This document shows positions 33,327 to 42,016 of a stretch of 64,000 bases of DNA, one piece after another (position 1 is the stretch's first letter; every line of letters starts with the position of its first letter). The notes beneath the pieces were generated by a model, which saw only the letters and a list, made by a program, of their open reading frames with translations, made no database searches and had not been told where the DNA came from. This DNA is from Alphaproteobacteria bacterium. GTDB lineage: Bacteria > Pseudomonadota > Alphaproteobacteria > CACIAM-22H2. The DNA is taken from the NCBI GenBank assembly GCA_017308135.1, contig JAFKFM010000013.1, positions 127,437 through 191,436 of the forward strand. The letters run 5' to 3'. Position numbers and translations under genes: made by a program.

Positions 33327-33761
33327 TCAAGTATGGGCGACGTGCTGTCCGCGACGATCGACGACGAGTTCGCCGTCCTCCTTGCGGAATTCTCCACGCT
33401 GCGGCTGCGGGAGAATATCCAGCACCGCCTCCGAAGGACGGCACAGCTTGACGCCTTTTGACGTGATCACGATCGGACGGTTAAGCAGAATCGGATGGGC
33501 CATGATCGCATCCAATAATTCATCGTCCGAAAGCCTGGGGTCGTCCAGTGCCAGTTCCGCATAGGGCGTGCCCTTCTGCCGGATTACGGCACGCAGCGGC
33601 ACACCCATCCTCACGACAAGAGATGTCACCATGTCTCGCGACGGAGGCGTCTTCAGGTACTCGATCACATGCGGCTCGATTCCAGCGTTTCTTATCATGG
33701 CGAGCACGTTACGCGACGTCCCGCACTCGGGATTGTGATAGATGATGACGTCGTCCATCAT
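33327..33761 (-). CDS. arsC: ArsC, glutaredoxin-coupled arsenate reductase
   Basis: 144 aa, thioredoxin-fold ArsC of the E. coli plasmid R773 type. Catalytic C13 in 'HNPECGTSRN'; anion-site arginines in 'LNRPIVITSKGVKLCRPSE'. Reduces As(V) with glutaredoxin/glutathione. A different family from the two LMW-phosphatase-type ArsC domains in the window, so three arsenate reductase domains coexist. Lies between pstS2 (3 bp) and acr3 (13 bp). Confidence 0.94.
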   Translation of the reverse strand: MMDDVIIYHNPECGTSRNVLAMIRNAGIEPHVIEYLKTPPSRDMVTSLVVRMGVPLRAVIRQKGTPYAELALDDPRLSDDELLDAIMAHPILLNRPIVITSKGVKLCRPSEAVLDILPQPQRGEFRKEDGELVVDRRGQHVAHT

Positions 33762-33764
33762 TCC

Positions 33765-34781
33765 CTACGCTCCGAAATCGCTCTTCAGGTACTTTCCGAT
33801 CCTGTCCACGAGCGGTGCTGGGAGCGGAACATAATTCAGCGCGCCCGCCTCGACCTGGCCGTTCTCGAGCGACCATTTGAAGAAATCGGCGGCGATCTTC
33901 GATCGGTCGCGGTCCTTCGGATGCTTTGGCATCAGGATGAAGGATGTCGCCGTGATCGGGTAGGCGTTTTCTCCGGGGGCGTCCGTCATGATCCTGTAGA
34001 AGTCCTTCGTATTTTCCCAGTCCGCGCTGGCGGCTGCGGCCTGAAAGGTCTGCGCATCGGGGCGGACGAAGCGGCCGGCGCTATTCTGCACCAGACCGTA
34101 GGCGAGGTTGTTGCGGATGGCATACGCGTATTCAACGTAGCTGATGGAGTTCTTCGCGATGCCGACATAGGCAGCCACGCCTTCGTTGCCCTTGCCGCCG
34201 ATGCCAAGCGGCCATTCGACTGTCACGCCCTCGCCCACCTTCGCCTTCCACTCGGGACTGACTTTGGAAAGGTAATTGGCCCAATTGAATGTCGTGCCGG
34301 ATCCGTCAGTCCGGTGAACAACGGTGATCGGCGCGGCGGGCAGCGCGACGCCGGGATTCAGCGACTTCAGAGCGGGATCGTCCCAGTTCTTGATTTTGCC
34401 CAGGAAAATATCCGCCAATACGCTTCCGGTGAACCGGATTGCTCCCGGACCGACACCATCGATGTTGACGACCGGAACCACGCCGCCGATCACCAACGGG
34501 AATTGCCCCAGACCCGCTTTCGCCAATTCGTCGGGTTGCAGCGGCATATCGGAGGCGCCGAAGTCGACGGTGCCCGCCTTGACCTGTTGCAGGCCGGCAC
34601 CCGAGCCGTTGGAGACGTAATTGATCTTGTTTCCGGTCTTCGCCTGATATTCGGCGGCCCATTTCGAAAGGATCGGATAGACGAATGTCGAGCCCGAACC
34701 GCTGCTTTCGCCGGCCAGGGCAGTTCCGATGGGGGTTAAGAGGATGGCGCCGAGAGTAAGGGCCCGAAACAGCTTGATCAT
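33765..34781 (-). CDS. pstS: PstS, phosphate-binding protein (copy 2, orphan)
   Basis: 338 aa. The start at 34781 has GGAGGAGCGACTC before it and opens a signal peptide (MIKLFRALTLGAILLTPIGTALA); the longer frame is rejected. Pocket motifs as in copy 1: 'GSGSTFVYPILSKWAAEY', 'FGASDMPL', 'HRTDGSGTTFNW'. It heads pstS-arsC-acr3 without its own pstCAB, which lie 11 kb away. Such PstS copies in ars islands may discriminate phosphate from arsenate; that role is inferred. Divergent from ArsR-ArsC copy 2 with a shared dyad operator. Confidence 0.9.
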   Translation of the reverse strand: MIKLFRALTLGAILLTPIGTALAGESSGSGSTFVYPILSKWAAEYQAKTGNKINYVSNGSGAGLQQVKAGTVDFGASDMPLQPDELAKAGLGQFPLVIGGVVPVVNIDGVGPGAIRFTGSVLADIFLGKIKNWDDPALKSLNPGVALPAAPITVVHRTDGSGTTFNWANYLSKVSPEWKAKVGEGVTVEWPLGIGGKGNEGVAAYVGIAKNSISYVEYAYAIRNNLAYGLVQNSAGRFVRPDAQTFQAAAASADWENTKDFYRIMTDAPGENAYPITATSFILMPKHPKDRDRSKIAADFFKWSLENGQVEAGALNYVPLPAPLVDRIGKYLKSDFGA

Positions 34782-34800
34782 GAGTCGCTCCTCCGTTATA

Positions 34801-34818
34801 TGTCGATATGTCTCGACA
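34801..34818. promoter_or_regulatory. Dyad TGTCGA-N6-TCGACA between pstS2 and ArsR-ArsC copy 2
   Basis: TGTCGATATGTCTCGACA is a perfect inverted repeat in the 87-bp divergent region; the flanks (TTATA…TATATA) extend the symmetry. It can control both directions and is identical in design to the sites before phnD and pstS1. Confidence 0.65.
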
Positions 34819-34868
34819 TATATAGACTTCATGACACCGCTTTGACAAGCGCTTTGGGGGACCGGGTT

Positions 34869-35738
34869 ATGCAGCAGCCGAATGCCAGCGACGTAGCGGT
34901 CGAACGTTTCGCGTCCATAGCGCAGCCGACCCGGCTGCAGGCGCTGCGGCTGCTGTTGTCCGTCTATCCGGAAAGCCTCGCCGCCGGCGAAGTGGCTCGG
35001 CGCTGCGACGTCCCTCACAACACGATGTCGACCCATCTGGCCACGCTGACGCGTGCAGGTCTCATTGAGGTGGCGAAGGATGGCCGCGCGATGAACTACC
35101 GAGCGGATGTGTCGGGCTTTCGCGGACTTGTGGATTATCTTGCCCGGGACTGCTGCAACGGTCGTCCGGAAATGTGCGGTCAAGCCATCGAGAGCGCGGA
35201 CGACGGATCTGACATGCCGGCGGCGGACGTGATCGCGCCGGCCTTCAATGTTCTTTTTCTTTGTACCCACAACTCCGCGCGCTCGATCATGGCCGAGGCG
35301 ATCCTGGAAAAGATTGGCAAGGGAAAGTTCCGGGCCTACTCAGCGGGATCCGATCCCGCGAAGGCTCCTTTGCCCGAAGTGCTGGAGAGGCTTCGTCAGC
35401 TCGGTCACGACGTCGATGGCTTGCATTGCAAATCGCTGAACGACTTCTCTGGCCCGGATGCTCCAAGGATGGATTTCGTGATCGCGCTCTGCGACACGCC
35501 CGAAGGTCAATTCTGCCCCGATATCGACAGCAGGTTCGTGACCGGCGCGTGGCCACTGCCGGACCCGGCGCAATTCAATGGTTCCGCCACCGAGAAGACC
35601 ACATTGCTGAATGAACTCTACGCGATGATCCGTCGGCGTGTCGAAATCTTCGTCAGCCTTCCCTTCGCCGCGCTCGACCGGATGGCGCTGAAAACGCGGC
35701 TCGACGAAATCGGCGATACCACGCGCGTCACACCCTAG
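34869..35738 (+). CDS. ArsR-ArsC fusion (repressor plus LMW-phosphatase arsenate reductase), copy 2
   Basis: 289 aa. ArsR half: '[17 protein letters not shown]', '[20 protein letters not shown]', ending in the As(III)-site triad '[10 protein letters not shown]'. ArsC half from about residue 125: P-loop '[14 protein letters not shown]', '[10 protein letters not shown]', '[15 protein letters not shown]'. The start at 34869 keeps the divergent operator free; the longer frame from 34800 would run through it. First gene of a run with GAPDH and arsJ. Confidence 0.9.
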   Translation: MQQPNASDVAVERFASIAQPTRLQALRLLLSVYPESLAAGEVARRCDVPHNTMSTHLATLTRAGLIEVAKDGRAMNYRADVSGFRGLVDYLARDCCNGRPEMCGQAIESADDGSDMPAADVIAPAFNVLFLCTHNSARSIMAEAILEKIGKGKFRAYSAGSDPAKAPLPEVLERLRQLGHDVDGLHCKSLNDFSGPDAPRMDFVIALCDTPEGQFCPDIDSRFVTGAWPLPDPAQFNGSATEKTTLLNELYAMIRRRVEIFVSLPFAALDRMALKTRLDEIGDTTRVTP

Positions 35739-35749
35739 AAGGCATCGCC

Positions 35750-36793
35750 ATGAAAATCGGAATCAACGGAATGGGCCGTATCGGTCGCCTCGCGCTGCGG
35801 GCGGGCCTCGGCGGACTCTATCGACCGGAAGGCGACCCTTACCGCGCAAACCGCCTCGACGTCGTCCACCTCAACGAAGTCAAAGGCGGCATCGAGGCGA
35901 CCGCGCACCTTCTCGAATTCGACAGCGTCCACGGCAGGTGGCGTGAGGAGATCGGCGTCCACGATGGCAAATCGATCGGCATCGCCGAGCGACGAATGGG
36001 ATTCTCCGACGCTGCCAATCCAGGCGACGTCGACTGGGGCGGTCTCGGATGCGATGTCGTTCTGGAGTGCACCGGAAAATTTCTGACGCCCGACCAGCTT
36101 CAGGCGTATTTTGAACGGGGCGTCAAGCGGGTCATCGTGGCGGCTCCCGTGAAGGACGATGCCGCGCTGAACGTCGTGGTCGGCGTTAACGACAAGCGCT
36201 ACGATCCGCAGCGCCACCGTCTCCTGACAGCCGCCTCCTGCACGACGAACTGTCTCGCCCCCGTCGTCAAGGTGATTCACGAAGCGATCGGAATCCGTCA
36301 CGGGCAGATCACAACGATCCATGATCCGACCAACACGAACGTCGTCGTCGACGCGCCGCACAAGGACCTCCGCCGTGCGCGGTCGGCCATGCTGTCGATG
36401 CAGCCGACGACGACTGGCAGCGCGACCGCGATCTCCCTCATCTATCCGGATCTCAAGGGCAAGTTGAACGGCCACGCCGTTCGCGTCCCCGTGCTCAACG
36501 CGAGCCTCACCGATTGCGTCTTCGAGGTCGCGCGCGAGACGACGGTCGCGGAGGTAAACAAGCTGTTCGAGGCCGCCGAGAAGACCGTACTCGCCGGCAT
36601 CCTCGGCATCGAACACCGTCCGCTGGTGTCGGCCGACTATACCAACGACACCCGCAGCGCCATTGTCGACGCGCAGAGTACGATGGTGACGGATGGCACG
36701 CTCCTGAAGGTCTACGCGTGGTACGATAACGAGGTCGGATATGCATGCCGCATGGTCGACCTGGCCAACATCGTGGCGAGGGCCGGATTATGA
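35750..36793 (+). CDS. gap: Arsenic-island glyceraldehyde-3-phosphate dehydrogenase
   Basis: 347 aa. Starts '[18 protein letters not shown]' (NAD site); catalytic Cys in '[18 protein letters not shown]'; '[23 protein letters not shown]' and '[15 protein letters not shown]' complete the fold. With arsenate in place of phosphate the enzyme makes 1-arseno-3-phosphoglycerate, which ArsJ exports. It is 11 bp after the ArsR-ArsC fusion and its stop overlaps the arsJ start, which argues for this detox role rather than for glycolysis. Confidence 0.93.
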   Translation: MKIGINGMGRIGRLALRAGLGGLYRPEGDPYRANRLDVVHLNEVKGGIEATAHLLEFDSVHGRWREEIGVHDGKSIGIAERRMGFSDAANPGDVDWGGLGCDVVLECTGKFLTPDQLQAYFERGVKRVIVAAPVKDDAALNVVVGVNDKRYDPQRHRLLTAASCTTNCLAPVVKVIHEAIGIRHGQITTIHDPTNTNVVVDAPHKDLRRARSAMLSMQPTTTGSATAISLIYPDLKGKLNGHAVRVPVLNASLTDCVFEVARETTVAEVNKLFEAAEKTVLAGILGIEHRPLVSADYTNDTRSAIVDAQSTMVTDGTLLKVYAWYDNEVGYACRMVDLANIVARAGL

Positions 36794-38052
36794 CTTCGAC
36801 CGCCAAGAACTATCTGATTGTGACGGCGTCCTATTGGGGCTTCACGCTCGTCGATGGCGCGCTTCGGATGCTAGTGCTGCTGCACTTTTTTCGCCTGGGC
36901 TACACGCCGTTCGCGTTGGCGTTCCTGTTTCTGCTCTACGAGGCCGCCGGAATCGCCGCCAACCTGGCGGGCGGCTACTTCGCGTCCAAGTACGGCATTC
37001 CGAGGATGCTGGCGGCCGGACAACTGCTCCAGATCGCAGGTCTGTTGATGTTGTCCTGTCTCGACGCACAGTGGAGCCAGATCGTGTCGGTGGCGTGGGT
37101 GGTCGGCGCGCAGGGAATCGCCGGCGTTGCGAAGGATCTCACCAAGACGGCGTCGAAATCCGCGATCAAGGCAACAAGCGCCGAAGGAAGCGGGCAGCTC
37201 TTCAAATGGGTTGCATGGTTCACCGGATCGAAGAATGCGATGAAAGGGGTCGGCTTCTTTCTGGGCGGACTACTGCTCGAAATCATCGGCTTTCGCTCGG
37301 CCCTATGGGCGATGGCCGCCCTGCTCGCGCTCATCTTCGTGGCCGGACTCGCGCTGCTGCCCCGCCAGCTCGGCAAGGCGAAGTCGTCGAAGACGATCCG
37401 CGAGCTGTTCGGCAAGACACGGGCCGTGAACCTCCTCGCCGCCGCCAGGATATTCATGTTCGGCGCCCGCGATGTCTGGTTCGTTGTGGGACTGCCGGTC
37501 TTTCTCTACGCGAACGGTTGGCGATTCCTCGAAGTCGGCGGCTTTCTCGCGGCGTGGACCATCGCCTATGGCGGAATCCAGGCCGTCGCGCCTTCGCTGG
37601 TGCGCCGAAGCGCCGACGGTCTCAGCCAGGAGGTGCCTGCCGCGCGGATTTGGGCGGCGGCTCTTGCGGCGGTTCCGATCGCGCTCGCCATCGCGATGTA
37701 TCTTTTCGACGTGCCGCGTCCGGATCTCCTTCTCGTATCCGGTCTGGCGCTGTTCGGGTTGCCCTTCGCAGTCAATTCGTCGCTGCATTCCTACCTGATC
37801 CTGGCCTATGCGGGATCGGAAAAGGCAGCCGAGGATGTCGGCTTCTACTATGCAGCGAACGCCGCGGGACGGCTGCTCGGCATCACCCTGTCCGGCGCCC
37901 TCTATCAGCTTGCCGGAATCCAGGGCTGCCTGATGGGCTCTGCGGCGATGCTGCTGATCTGCTGGGGAATGACCTACGCGCTGCCGCTGAAACCAGCGTC
38001 TGAGAGCGGCCTCGAGGCAGAGATTGATCCGCGGCAGTTGCAACCTCGCTGA
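36790..38052 (+). CDS. arsJ: ArsJ, organoarsenical (1-arseno-3-phosphoglycerate) exporter
   Basis: 420-aa MFS protein with about 11-12 helices, starting [27 protein letters not shown]. Landmarks: '[22 protein letters not shown]', '[20 protein letters not shown]', '[22 protein letters not shown]', all typical of ArsJ. The ATGA overlap with GAPDH fits the known gap-arsJ pair that forms an arsenate efflux route. Confidence 0.92.
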   Translation: MTSTAKNYLIVTASYWGFTLVDGALRMLVLLHFFRLGYTPFALAFLFLLYEAAGIAANLAGGYFASKYGIPRMLAAGQLLQIAGLLMLSCLDAQWSQIVSVAWVVGAQGIAGVAKDLTKTASKSAIKATSAEGSGQLFKWVAWFTGSKNAMKGVGFFLGGLLLEIIGFRSALWAMAALLALIFVAGLALLPRQLGKAKSSKTIRELFGKTRAVNLLAAARIFMFGARDVWFVVGLPVFLYANGWRFLEVGGFLAAWTIAYGGIQAVAPSLVRRSADGLSQEVPAARIWAAALAAVPIALAIAMYLFDVPRPDLLLVSGLALFGLPFAVNSSLHSYLILAYAGSEKAAEDVGFYYAANAAGRLLGITLSGALYQLAGIQGCLMGSAAMLLICWGMTYALPLKPASESGLEAEIDPRQLQPR

Positions 38053-38064
38053 GTGGAGCCGGCC

Positions 38065-38379
38065 ATGGAATGGACCACGACCAGTTTTTGCATCCAGATC
38101 ATTGGGGGCCTGATTGGCGCGCAGGTGGCTGCTGTGGTCGTGCGGGAGCATGCTTTCGGCTTCTGGTGGCATACGGTCGTCGGATTGATCGCTGGCGCTC
38201 TCGGAGGATACTTCCTCCAGACATATGCGGCGACGATGGTGACCGGAAGCGGAAGCCTAAATCAACCGAGACCTGCTGACATTTTCGTACTGCAAGCAGT
38301 TGCAGGTGCTGCCCTTGGAGCGATCGCCACGATGGCCATCGGATTCCTCTTAGGCCTGCGGCCGTCAGGCAGCCGTTAG
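38065..38379 (+). CDS. Small membrane protein after arsJ
   Basis: 104 aa with three or four hydrophobic segments (FCIQIIGGLIGAQVAAVVV; TVVGLIAGALGGYFLQ; VLQAVAGAALGAIATMAIGFLLG), glycine-rich like small integral proteins of unknown role. The ATG at 38065 is 12 bp after arsJ; a GTG at 38053 is possible. It is the last gene of the island. No family recognised. Confidence 0.6.
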   Translation: MEWTTTSFCIQIIGGLIGAQVAAVVVREHAFGFWWHTVVGLIAGALGGYFLQTYAATMVTGSGSLNQPRPADIFVLQAVAGAALGAIATMAIGFLLGLRPSGSR

Positions 38380-38429
38380 CCGGGCAATCTGGATTTGAAG
38401 ACGAATGCCGTCGGCAGACACAAACTAGC

Positions 38430-38771
38430 AGCGCAATGCTGGCGGCAACATCGGAGGGCTGCAGGTGGGGCTTCTTGAGCCGTCGCCTCTTACCGAACGT
38501 GTTCCTTTTTGCGTCTTGGACCGGCGCGTCTCGTCACTCGCAACCTTCGTCGAACGCCAGCTCCAGGTTGGCGCTGACCGAAATACACGCCGCCGAAACG
38601 CTCCGGAGCAACCAACGTCGTCTCGGGATCGCTGAATCGGCTCGGGCTGAAACCATAGCCAAGCGCGTCCGGAAAGCGGTTCTTGTAAACCCGCCGCCAT
38701 GCCGCGCGACGTCGACAAGCGACAGCGCGCGATGCAAACCCGGCCGGCGGCAACGGTCCTGGCGACGACGC
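38430..38771 (-). pseudogene. Decayed N-terminal fragment of a RES-domain toxin
   Basis: Directly downstream of the DUF2384 antitoxin, RES-like pieces lie in alternating frames: 'PPAGFASRA', then 'LSLVDVARHGG' in another frame, then 'VYKNRFPDALGYGFSPSRFSDPE' and 'PERFGGVYFG', then 'ANLELAFDEGCE' after a shift. This is the RES start (R-x-x…S-R-F, G-x-x-Y-F/L-G, L-x-x-A-F-x-E) broken by several frameshifts. Homology fades at about 38430-38480, near the island edge. The rest of the domain is at 8444-8797. Confidence 0.55.
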
Positions 38772-38773
38772 AG

Positions 38774-39445
38774 TCAGGAGAAGGCGCCTCTGCCGATGGT
38801 CTCCGCGGTTGCCATCACGTCGGCGATGCGGCCGGCGCGAAGTGCCTCGAGCCCGCTGCGGCCGTCAAGTTCGCCATGCCCTTCGAGCAAAAAGCGGTAG
38901 ATCGTCCACGGACGGTCTCCCAAGACCTCAAAGAGCTGCGGCAGGCTCGGGATCAGGCCGCCCGACTCGCTGACTTGCCATTTCGGGAAGCGGACGCCGC
39001 GTTTCGGGCCTTCAAGACCGAGCACCTCGTGCCGCCGGCGCTTCTTGTGCACCGTTTCACGGGTAGCGCCAATCTCCTCGGCAAACGCATCGGCCGACAG
39101 CATGTCGGTGCTGTTCAAGATTTCAGCGACCCGCGCAGAGCCGCGCTGACGTGCAGCTGCCAAGGCCGTGTCAAGCATATCGCCCCTCGGCGTCGAGACC
39201 TCCTCGACGGCGATTTGCGGGGCGGCAGCCTTGGGATCGACCAAGACGGTCATCCGCACAGACTTGCCGGTCTGTTCCGCCCGTTTCATGGCGTTCGCAA
39301 AACCGGACAAGAGACCTCGCGCCGCCTTGCGGCTGGCGACGTCCTTTCCGATCGACCCGAGCGAGGTTGCGAAGCCGAGCGTGAGGGTTTCGCGCCGCGC
39401 AGGTCGTTTGCGGGCGTTGCCGCGTTTTTTGTGAGTGACCGGCAT
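38774..39445 (-). CDS. DUF2384 (MbcA/ParS/Xre-like) antitoxin
   Basis: 223 aa. Basic N-terminus (MPVTHKKRGNARKRPARRETL), a central helix-turn-helix-like region ('SADAFAEEIGATRETVHKKRRRHEVLG'), and a C-terminal toxin-binding domain 'LPQLFEVLGDRPWTIYRFLLEGHGELDGRSGLEALRAG', the DUF2384 pattern. Such antitoxins are paired with RES toxins, and decayed RES sequence follows directly. The toxin is broken, so this antitoxin is now solitary. Confidence 0.75.
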   Translation of the reverse strand: MPVTHKKRGNARKRPARRETLTLGFATSLGSIGKDVASRKAARGLLSGFANAMKRAEQTGKSVRMTVLVDPKAAAPQIAVEEVSTPRGDMLDTALAAARQRGSARVAEILNSTDMLSADAFAEEIGATRETVHKKRRRHEVLGLEGPKRGVRFPKWQVSESGGLIPSLPQLFEVLGDRPWTIYRFLLEGHGELDGRSGLEALRAGRIADVMATAETIGRGAFS

Positions 39446-39547
39446 GAGCCACCTCCAATGCTTCGCCCAATATGGTGGCTTTCGTCAGTTTCGTCAACTT
39501 CGTCAGGGTGGCTGGGGGCGGGCCGCCTTCCCTCACCTCGGCGGGCG

Positions 39548-39856
39548 TCAGTTGGGTGAGCGGCCGCGACAACAGGGGTGATCTTCAGGCGGCAAGGCAA
39601 CCCCTTGACCGGTCGGCACAAATCCAAGCTCGTCGCAAAGATCGCGAAAGGCAGCTCGGCAGCGCTCTTTCTCCGCCTCTGCGGCGTCGCACTGACGCTG
39701 CTGTTGTTCGGGGGACACATCTTCCGTCCGGCAGACAGGGCAGGTCGCCCGGTGGGCGATTCGCTCCCACGCCACCAAAGCGGTCACATATGCCCGGTGC
39801 GCGGCGACGGTTCGCGCCTCCAGTGATCCCTCTTGAGCTGATCTCAGCTTGGGCAC
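39548..39856 (-). CDS. Hypothetical protein with a CxxC zinc-ribbon-like motif
   Basis: About 102 aa from GTG at 39856 (an upstream ATG-less extension to 39901 is possible). 'RATCPVCRTEDVSPEQQQRQCDAAEAEKERCRAAFRDLC' has a CxxC and further Cys in a helical, charged stretch. No family recognised; start uncertain. Lies between the antitoxin and the noncoding space before dnaB. Confidence 0.45.
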   Translation of the reverse strand: MPKLRSAQEGSLEARTVAAHRAYVTALVAWERIAHRATCPVCRTEDVSPEQQQRQCDAAEAEKERCRAAFRDLCDELGFVPTGQGVALPPEDHPCCRGRSPN

Positions 39857-39901
39857 CGCATGTTCCCCGGATAAGGATTTGTCTGCGGTACGCCCCCGCA
39901 A

Positions 39902-40525
39902 ACGATCCCTCGCTGACTCTTGGTGATCGGGGAGTTGGAAACCGTACGAAACGGCCCTGTGGCCTTTAGTTCGGGTGAACCTGTTGCATACGCCACAGGC
40001 TCCCCGACCATAAGGTCAAGGAGTGCGGCGCCGTAACGGCCGGCACCAAACCGTTCGTAGAGGTTTCCACGCCCCAGGGCAGCGCGTACCGCCCCGCCCG
40101 ATTCATAACCGTTTGGCAGCCTGCGTTCTAGGTCCCTTCGGTAAATGACTGATTGCTGGAAATTTCTGGCACCCCGGCGGGGCAAGCGACCGTGATTCGA
40201 GAAAGCGGTTGGGCGTCGCCCTGCCGGGCCGGGCTGGCGGCTGCGCTGAAGCCCCGCATCCGGGGCTTCCCCCTCGCGGGCGGCCATCCCTGACGCAAGA
40301 GCGCAGTGCAGCGGCTAACACCGGCTATAAACCCGAGACCATTCGGCAGATCATGAAGCGACGGCCTCTTGGTCCCCGAGACCGTCGCGGTCAGCTTAGC
40401 CATTGGATATATCGGGTCTGACGTTAAACTCCGTCATCGAAGGACGATTCGTCGTCCTCCCCCGCATGATCAAATGTTGCTCGTAGATCCTGCACGTCAA
40501 CATTGGTGTCGGCGGACGGATAAAC
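39902..40525. other. Noncoding space upstream of the DnaB-type gene
   Basis: No convincing gene; overlapping short frames on both strands conflict and lack family features. It holds a perfect 9-bp stem, GAAGCCCCG (40248-40256) / CGGGGCTTC (40261-40269), without a T tract. A regulatory leader or an origin-like region next to a replication gene are possibilities only. Confidence 0.4.
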
Positions 40526-42016
40526 GTGGCAGAAGCGGTACTCAAACTGACGGCGTTGGACGCTCCGCCCTATCGGGAGCTTCCTCAGAACATCGAGGCC
40601 GAGCAAGCGCTGCTTGGCGCCATTTTCATCAACAACGATGCCTTCTATCGCGTTGCCGACTTCCTGAAGCCGAACCATTTCTTCGAGCCTCTGCATGGCC
40701 GCATATTCGAGCTCATGAGCGAGCTGATCCGCTCGAACCGAATTGCCAGCCCGATCACGCTGAAGACCTTCCTTCCCGCGACACTCGACATCGTCGGACT
40801 ATCTGTCGCGCAATATCTCGCGCGCCTGGCCGCGGAAGCGACGACCGTCATCAACGCACCCGATTATGGCCGCACCGTCTACGATCTCGCGGTGCGACGC
40901 GAGCTGATCAAGATCGCGGAGGACATGCTCGGCAGCGCCTTTGACGCGGCGGTGGATTGCGCACCCCAAGATCAGATCCAGCATGCCGAGCAGCTCCTCT
41001 ACGACATAGCCGAAACCGGACGCTATGGCGGCGGCTTCGAGACGTTCGAGACCGCACTCGACAGCGCCATCGATCGGGCCGCGCAGGCGTATCAGTCGGA
41101 CGGCAGACTCTCCGGCCTCGCGACCGGGCTCAAGGACCTTGACGCCAAAATGGGTGGTCTCCAGCCGACCGACCTGATCATCATCGCCGGCCGGCCCGGC
41201 ATGGGCAAGACCTCGCTCGCGACCAATATCGCGTTCAACGTCGCAAGCGCCTACGATCCGATACAACAGGTCGACAGCTCGTTGAGGCCCGCCGCCGGAG
41301 GTATCGTCGCTTTCTTCTCGCTCGAGATGTCGTCGGAGCAGCTTGCCACGCGCGTGCTCTCCGAACAGGCGGAGGTCCCCTCCTCCAATATTAGGCGCGG
41401 CGAGATCGCCGAAACGGATTTCAGTAGGCTCCTCGACCACCGCCAGAGAATGCGGCGTCTGCCTCTCTTCATCGACCAGACCGGCGCGCTCTCGATCGCC
41501 CAGCTTGCGGCCCGCGCCCGCCGCCTGAAACGACAGCGAGGCCTGCATCTCATTGTCGTCGACTATATTCAGCTCATGCAGGGCAGATCCCAGCGCGCGA
41601 CGCAGAACCGCGTTCAGGAAATCACCGAGATCACCACCGGGTTGAAAGCGCTGGCCAAGGAGCTCAACGTCCCGGTCGTTGCGCTGTCCCAGCTCTCGCG
41701 CGGGGTCGAAAACCGCGACGAAAAGCGGCCGCAACTCTCCGATCTGCGCGAGTCAGGTTCGATCGAACAAGATGCCGACGTCGTCCTGTTCGTCTACCGC
41801 GAAGAATATTATCTCAAGAACAAAGAGCCCAGGCCCGGCACCGACGATCATCTCACCTGGGAATCCGAGATGAGGGACGCGCGCGGCAAGGCGGAAGTCA
41901 TCATCGCGAAGCAGCGGCACGGTCCGACAGGGACGGTCGCCATGACGTTTCAGGGTGAATTCACCCGCTTCTTCGATCTGGCGAACCAGAGCCAGTTGCC
42001 TGAGCGAACGGAATAG
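40526..42016 (+). CDS. dnaB: DnaB-family replicative helicase encoded by the element
   Basis: 496 aa from GTG. N-terminal domain 'LPQNIEAEQALLGAIFINNDAFYRVADFLKPNHFFEPLHGRIF'; RecA-like domain with Walker A 'AGRPGMGKTSLA', 'FFSLEMSSEQLATRVLSEQ', Walker B 'IVVDYIQLMQ', 'QVSR'-like 'LSQLSRGVENRDEKRP', and the closing 'SIEQDADVVLFVYREEYY'. A ~35-residue segment near 'AYDPIQQVDSSLRPAAGG' interrupts the core between the P-loop and motif H1a. Likely an element-borne helicase for its own replication. Confidence 0.9.
   Translation: MAEAVLKLTALDAPPYRELPQNIEAEQALLGAIFINNDAFYRVADFLKPNHFFEPLHGRIFELMSELIRSNRIASPITLKTFLPATLDIVGLSVAQYLARLAAEATTVINAPDYGRTVYDLAVRRELIKIAEDMLGSAFDAAVDCAPQDQIQHAEQLLYDIAETGRYGGGFETFETALDSAIDRAAQAYQSDGRLSGLATGLKDLDAKMGGLQPTDLIIIAGRPGMGKTSLATNIAFNVASAYDPIQQVDSSLRPAAGGIVAFFSLEMSSEQLATRVLSEQAEVPSSNIRRGEIAETDFSRLLDHRQRMRRLPLFIDQTGALSIAQLAARARRLKRQRGLHLIVVDYIQLMQGRSQRATQNRVQEITEITTGLKALAKELNVPVVALSQLSRGVENRDEKRPQLSDLRESGSIEQDADVVLFVYREEYYLKNKEPRPGTDDHLTWESEMRDARGKAEVIIAKQRHGPTGTVAMTFQGEFTRFFDLANQSQLPERTE

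Noticed and set aside
37303..38172. 289-aa minus-strand frame over arsJ
   Set aside because: Antisense to a clear membrane transporter, Arg/Glu-rich shadow composition.
40248..40269. GAAGCCCCG/CGGGGCTTC hairpin as a terminator
   Set aside because: Perfect stem, but no T tract and no gene ending nearby, so not called a terminator.
40128..40403. 91-aa minus-strand frame with a start resembling proteins sometimes annotated in rhizobia
   Set aside because: Conflicts with other frames, is full of hairpin-forming sequence and probably reflects a conserved noncoding region.
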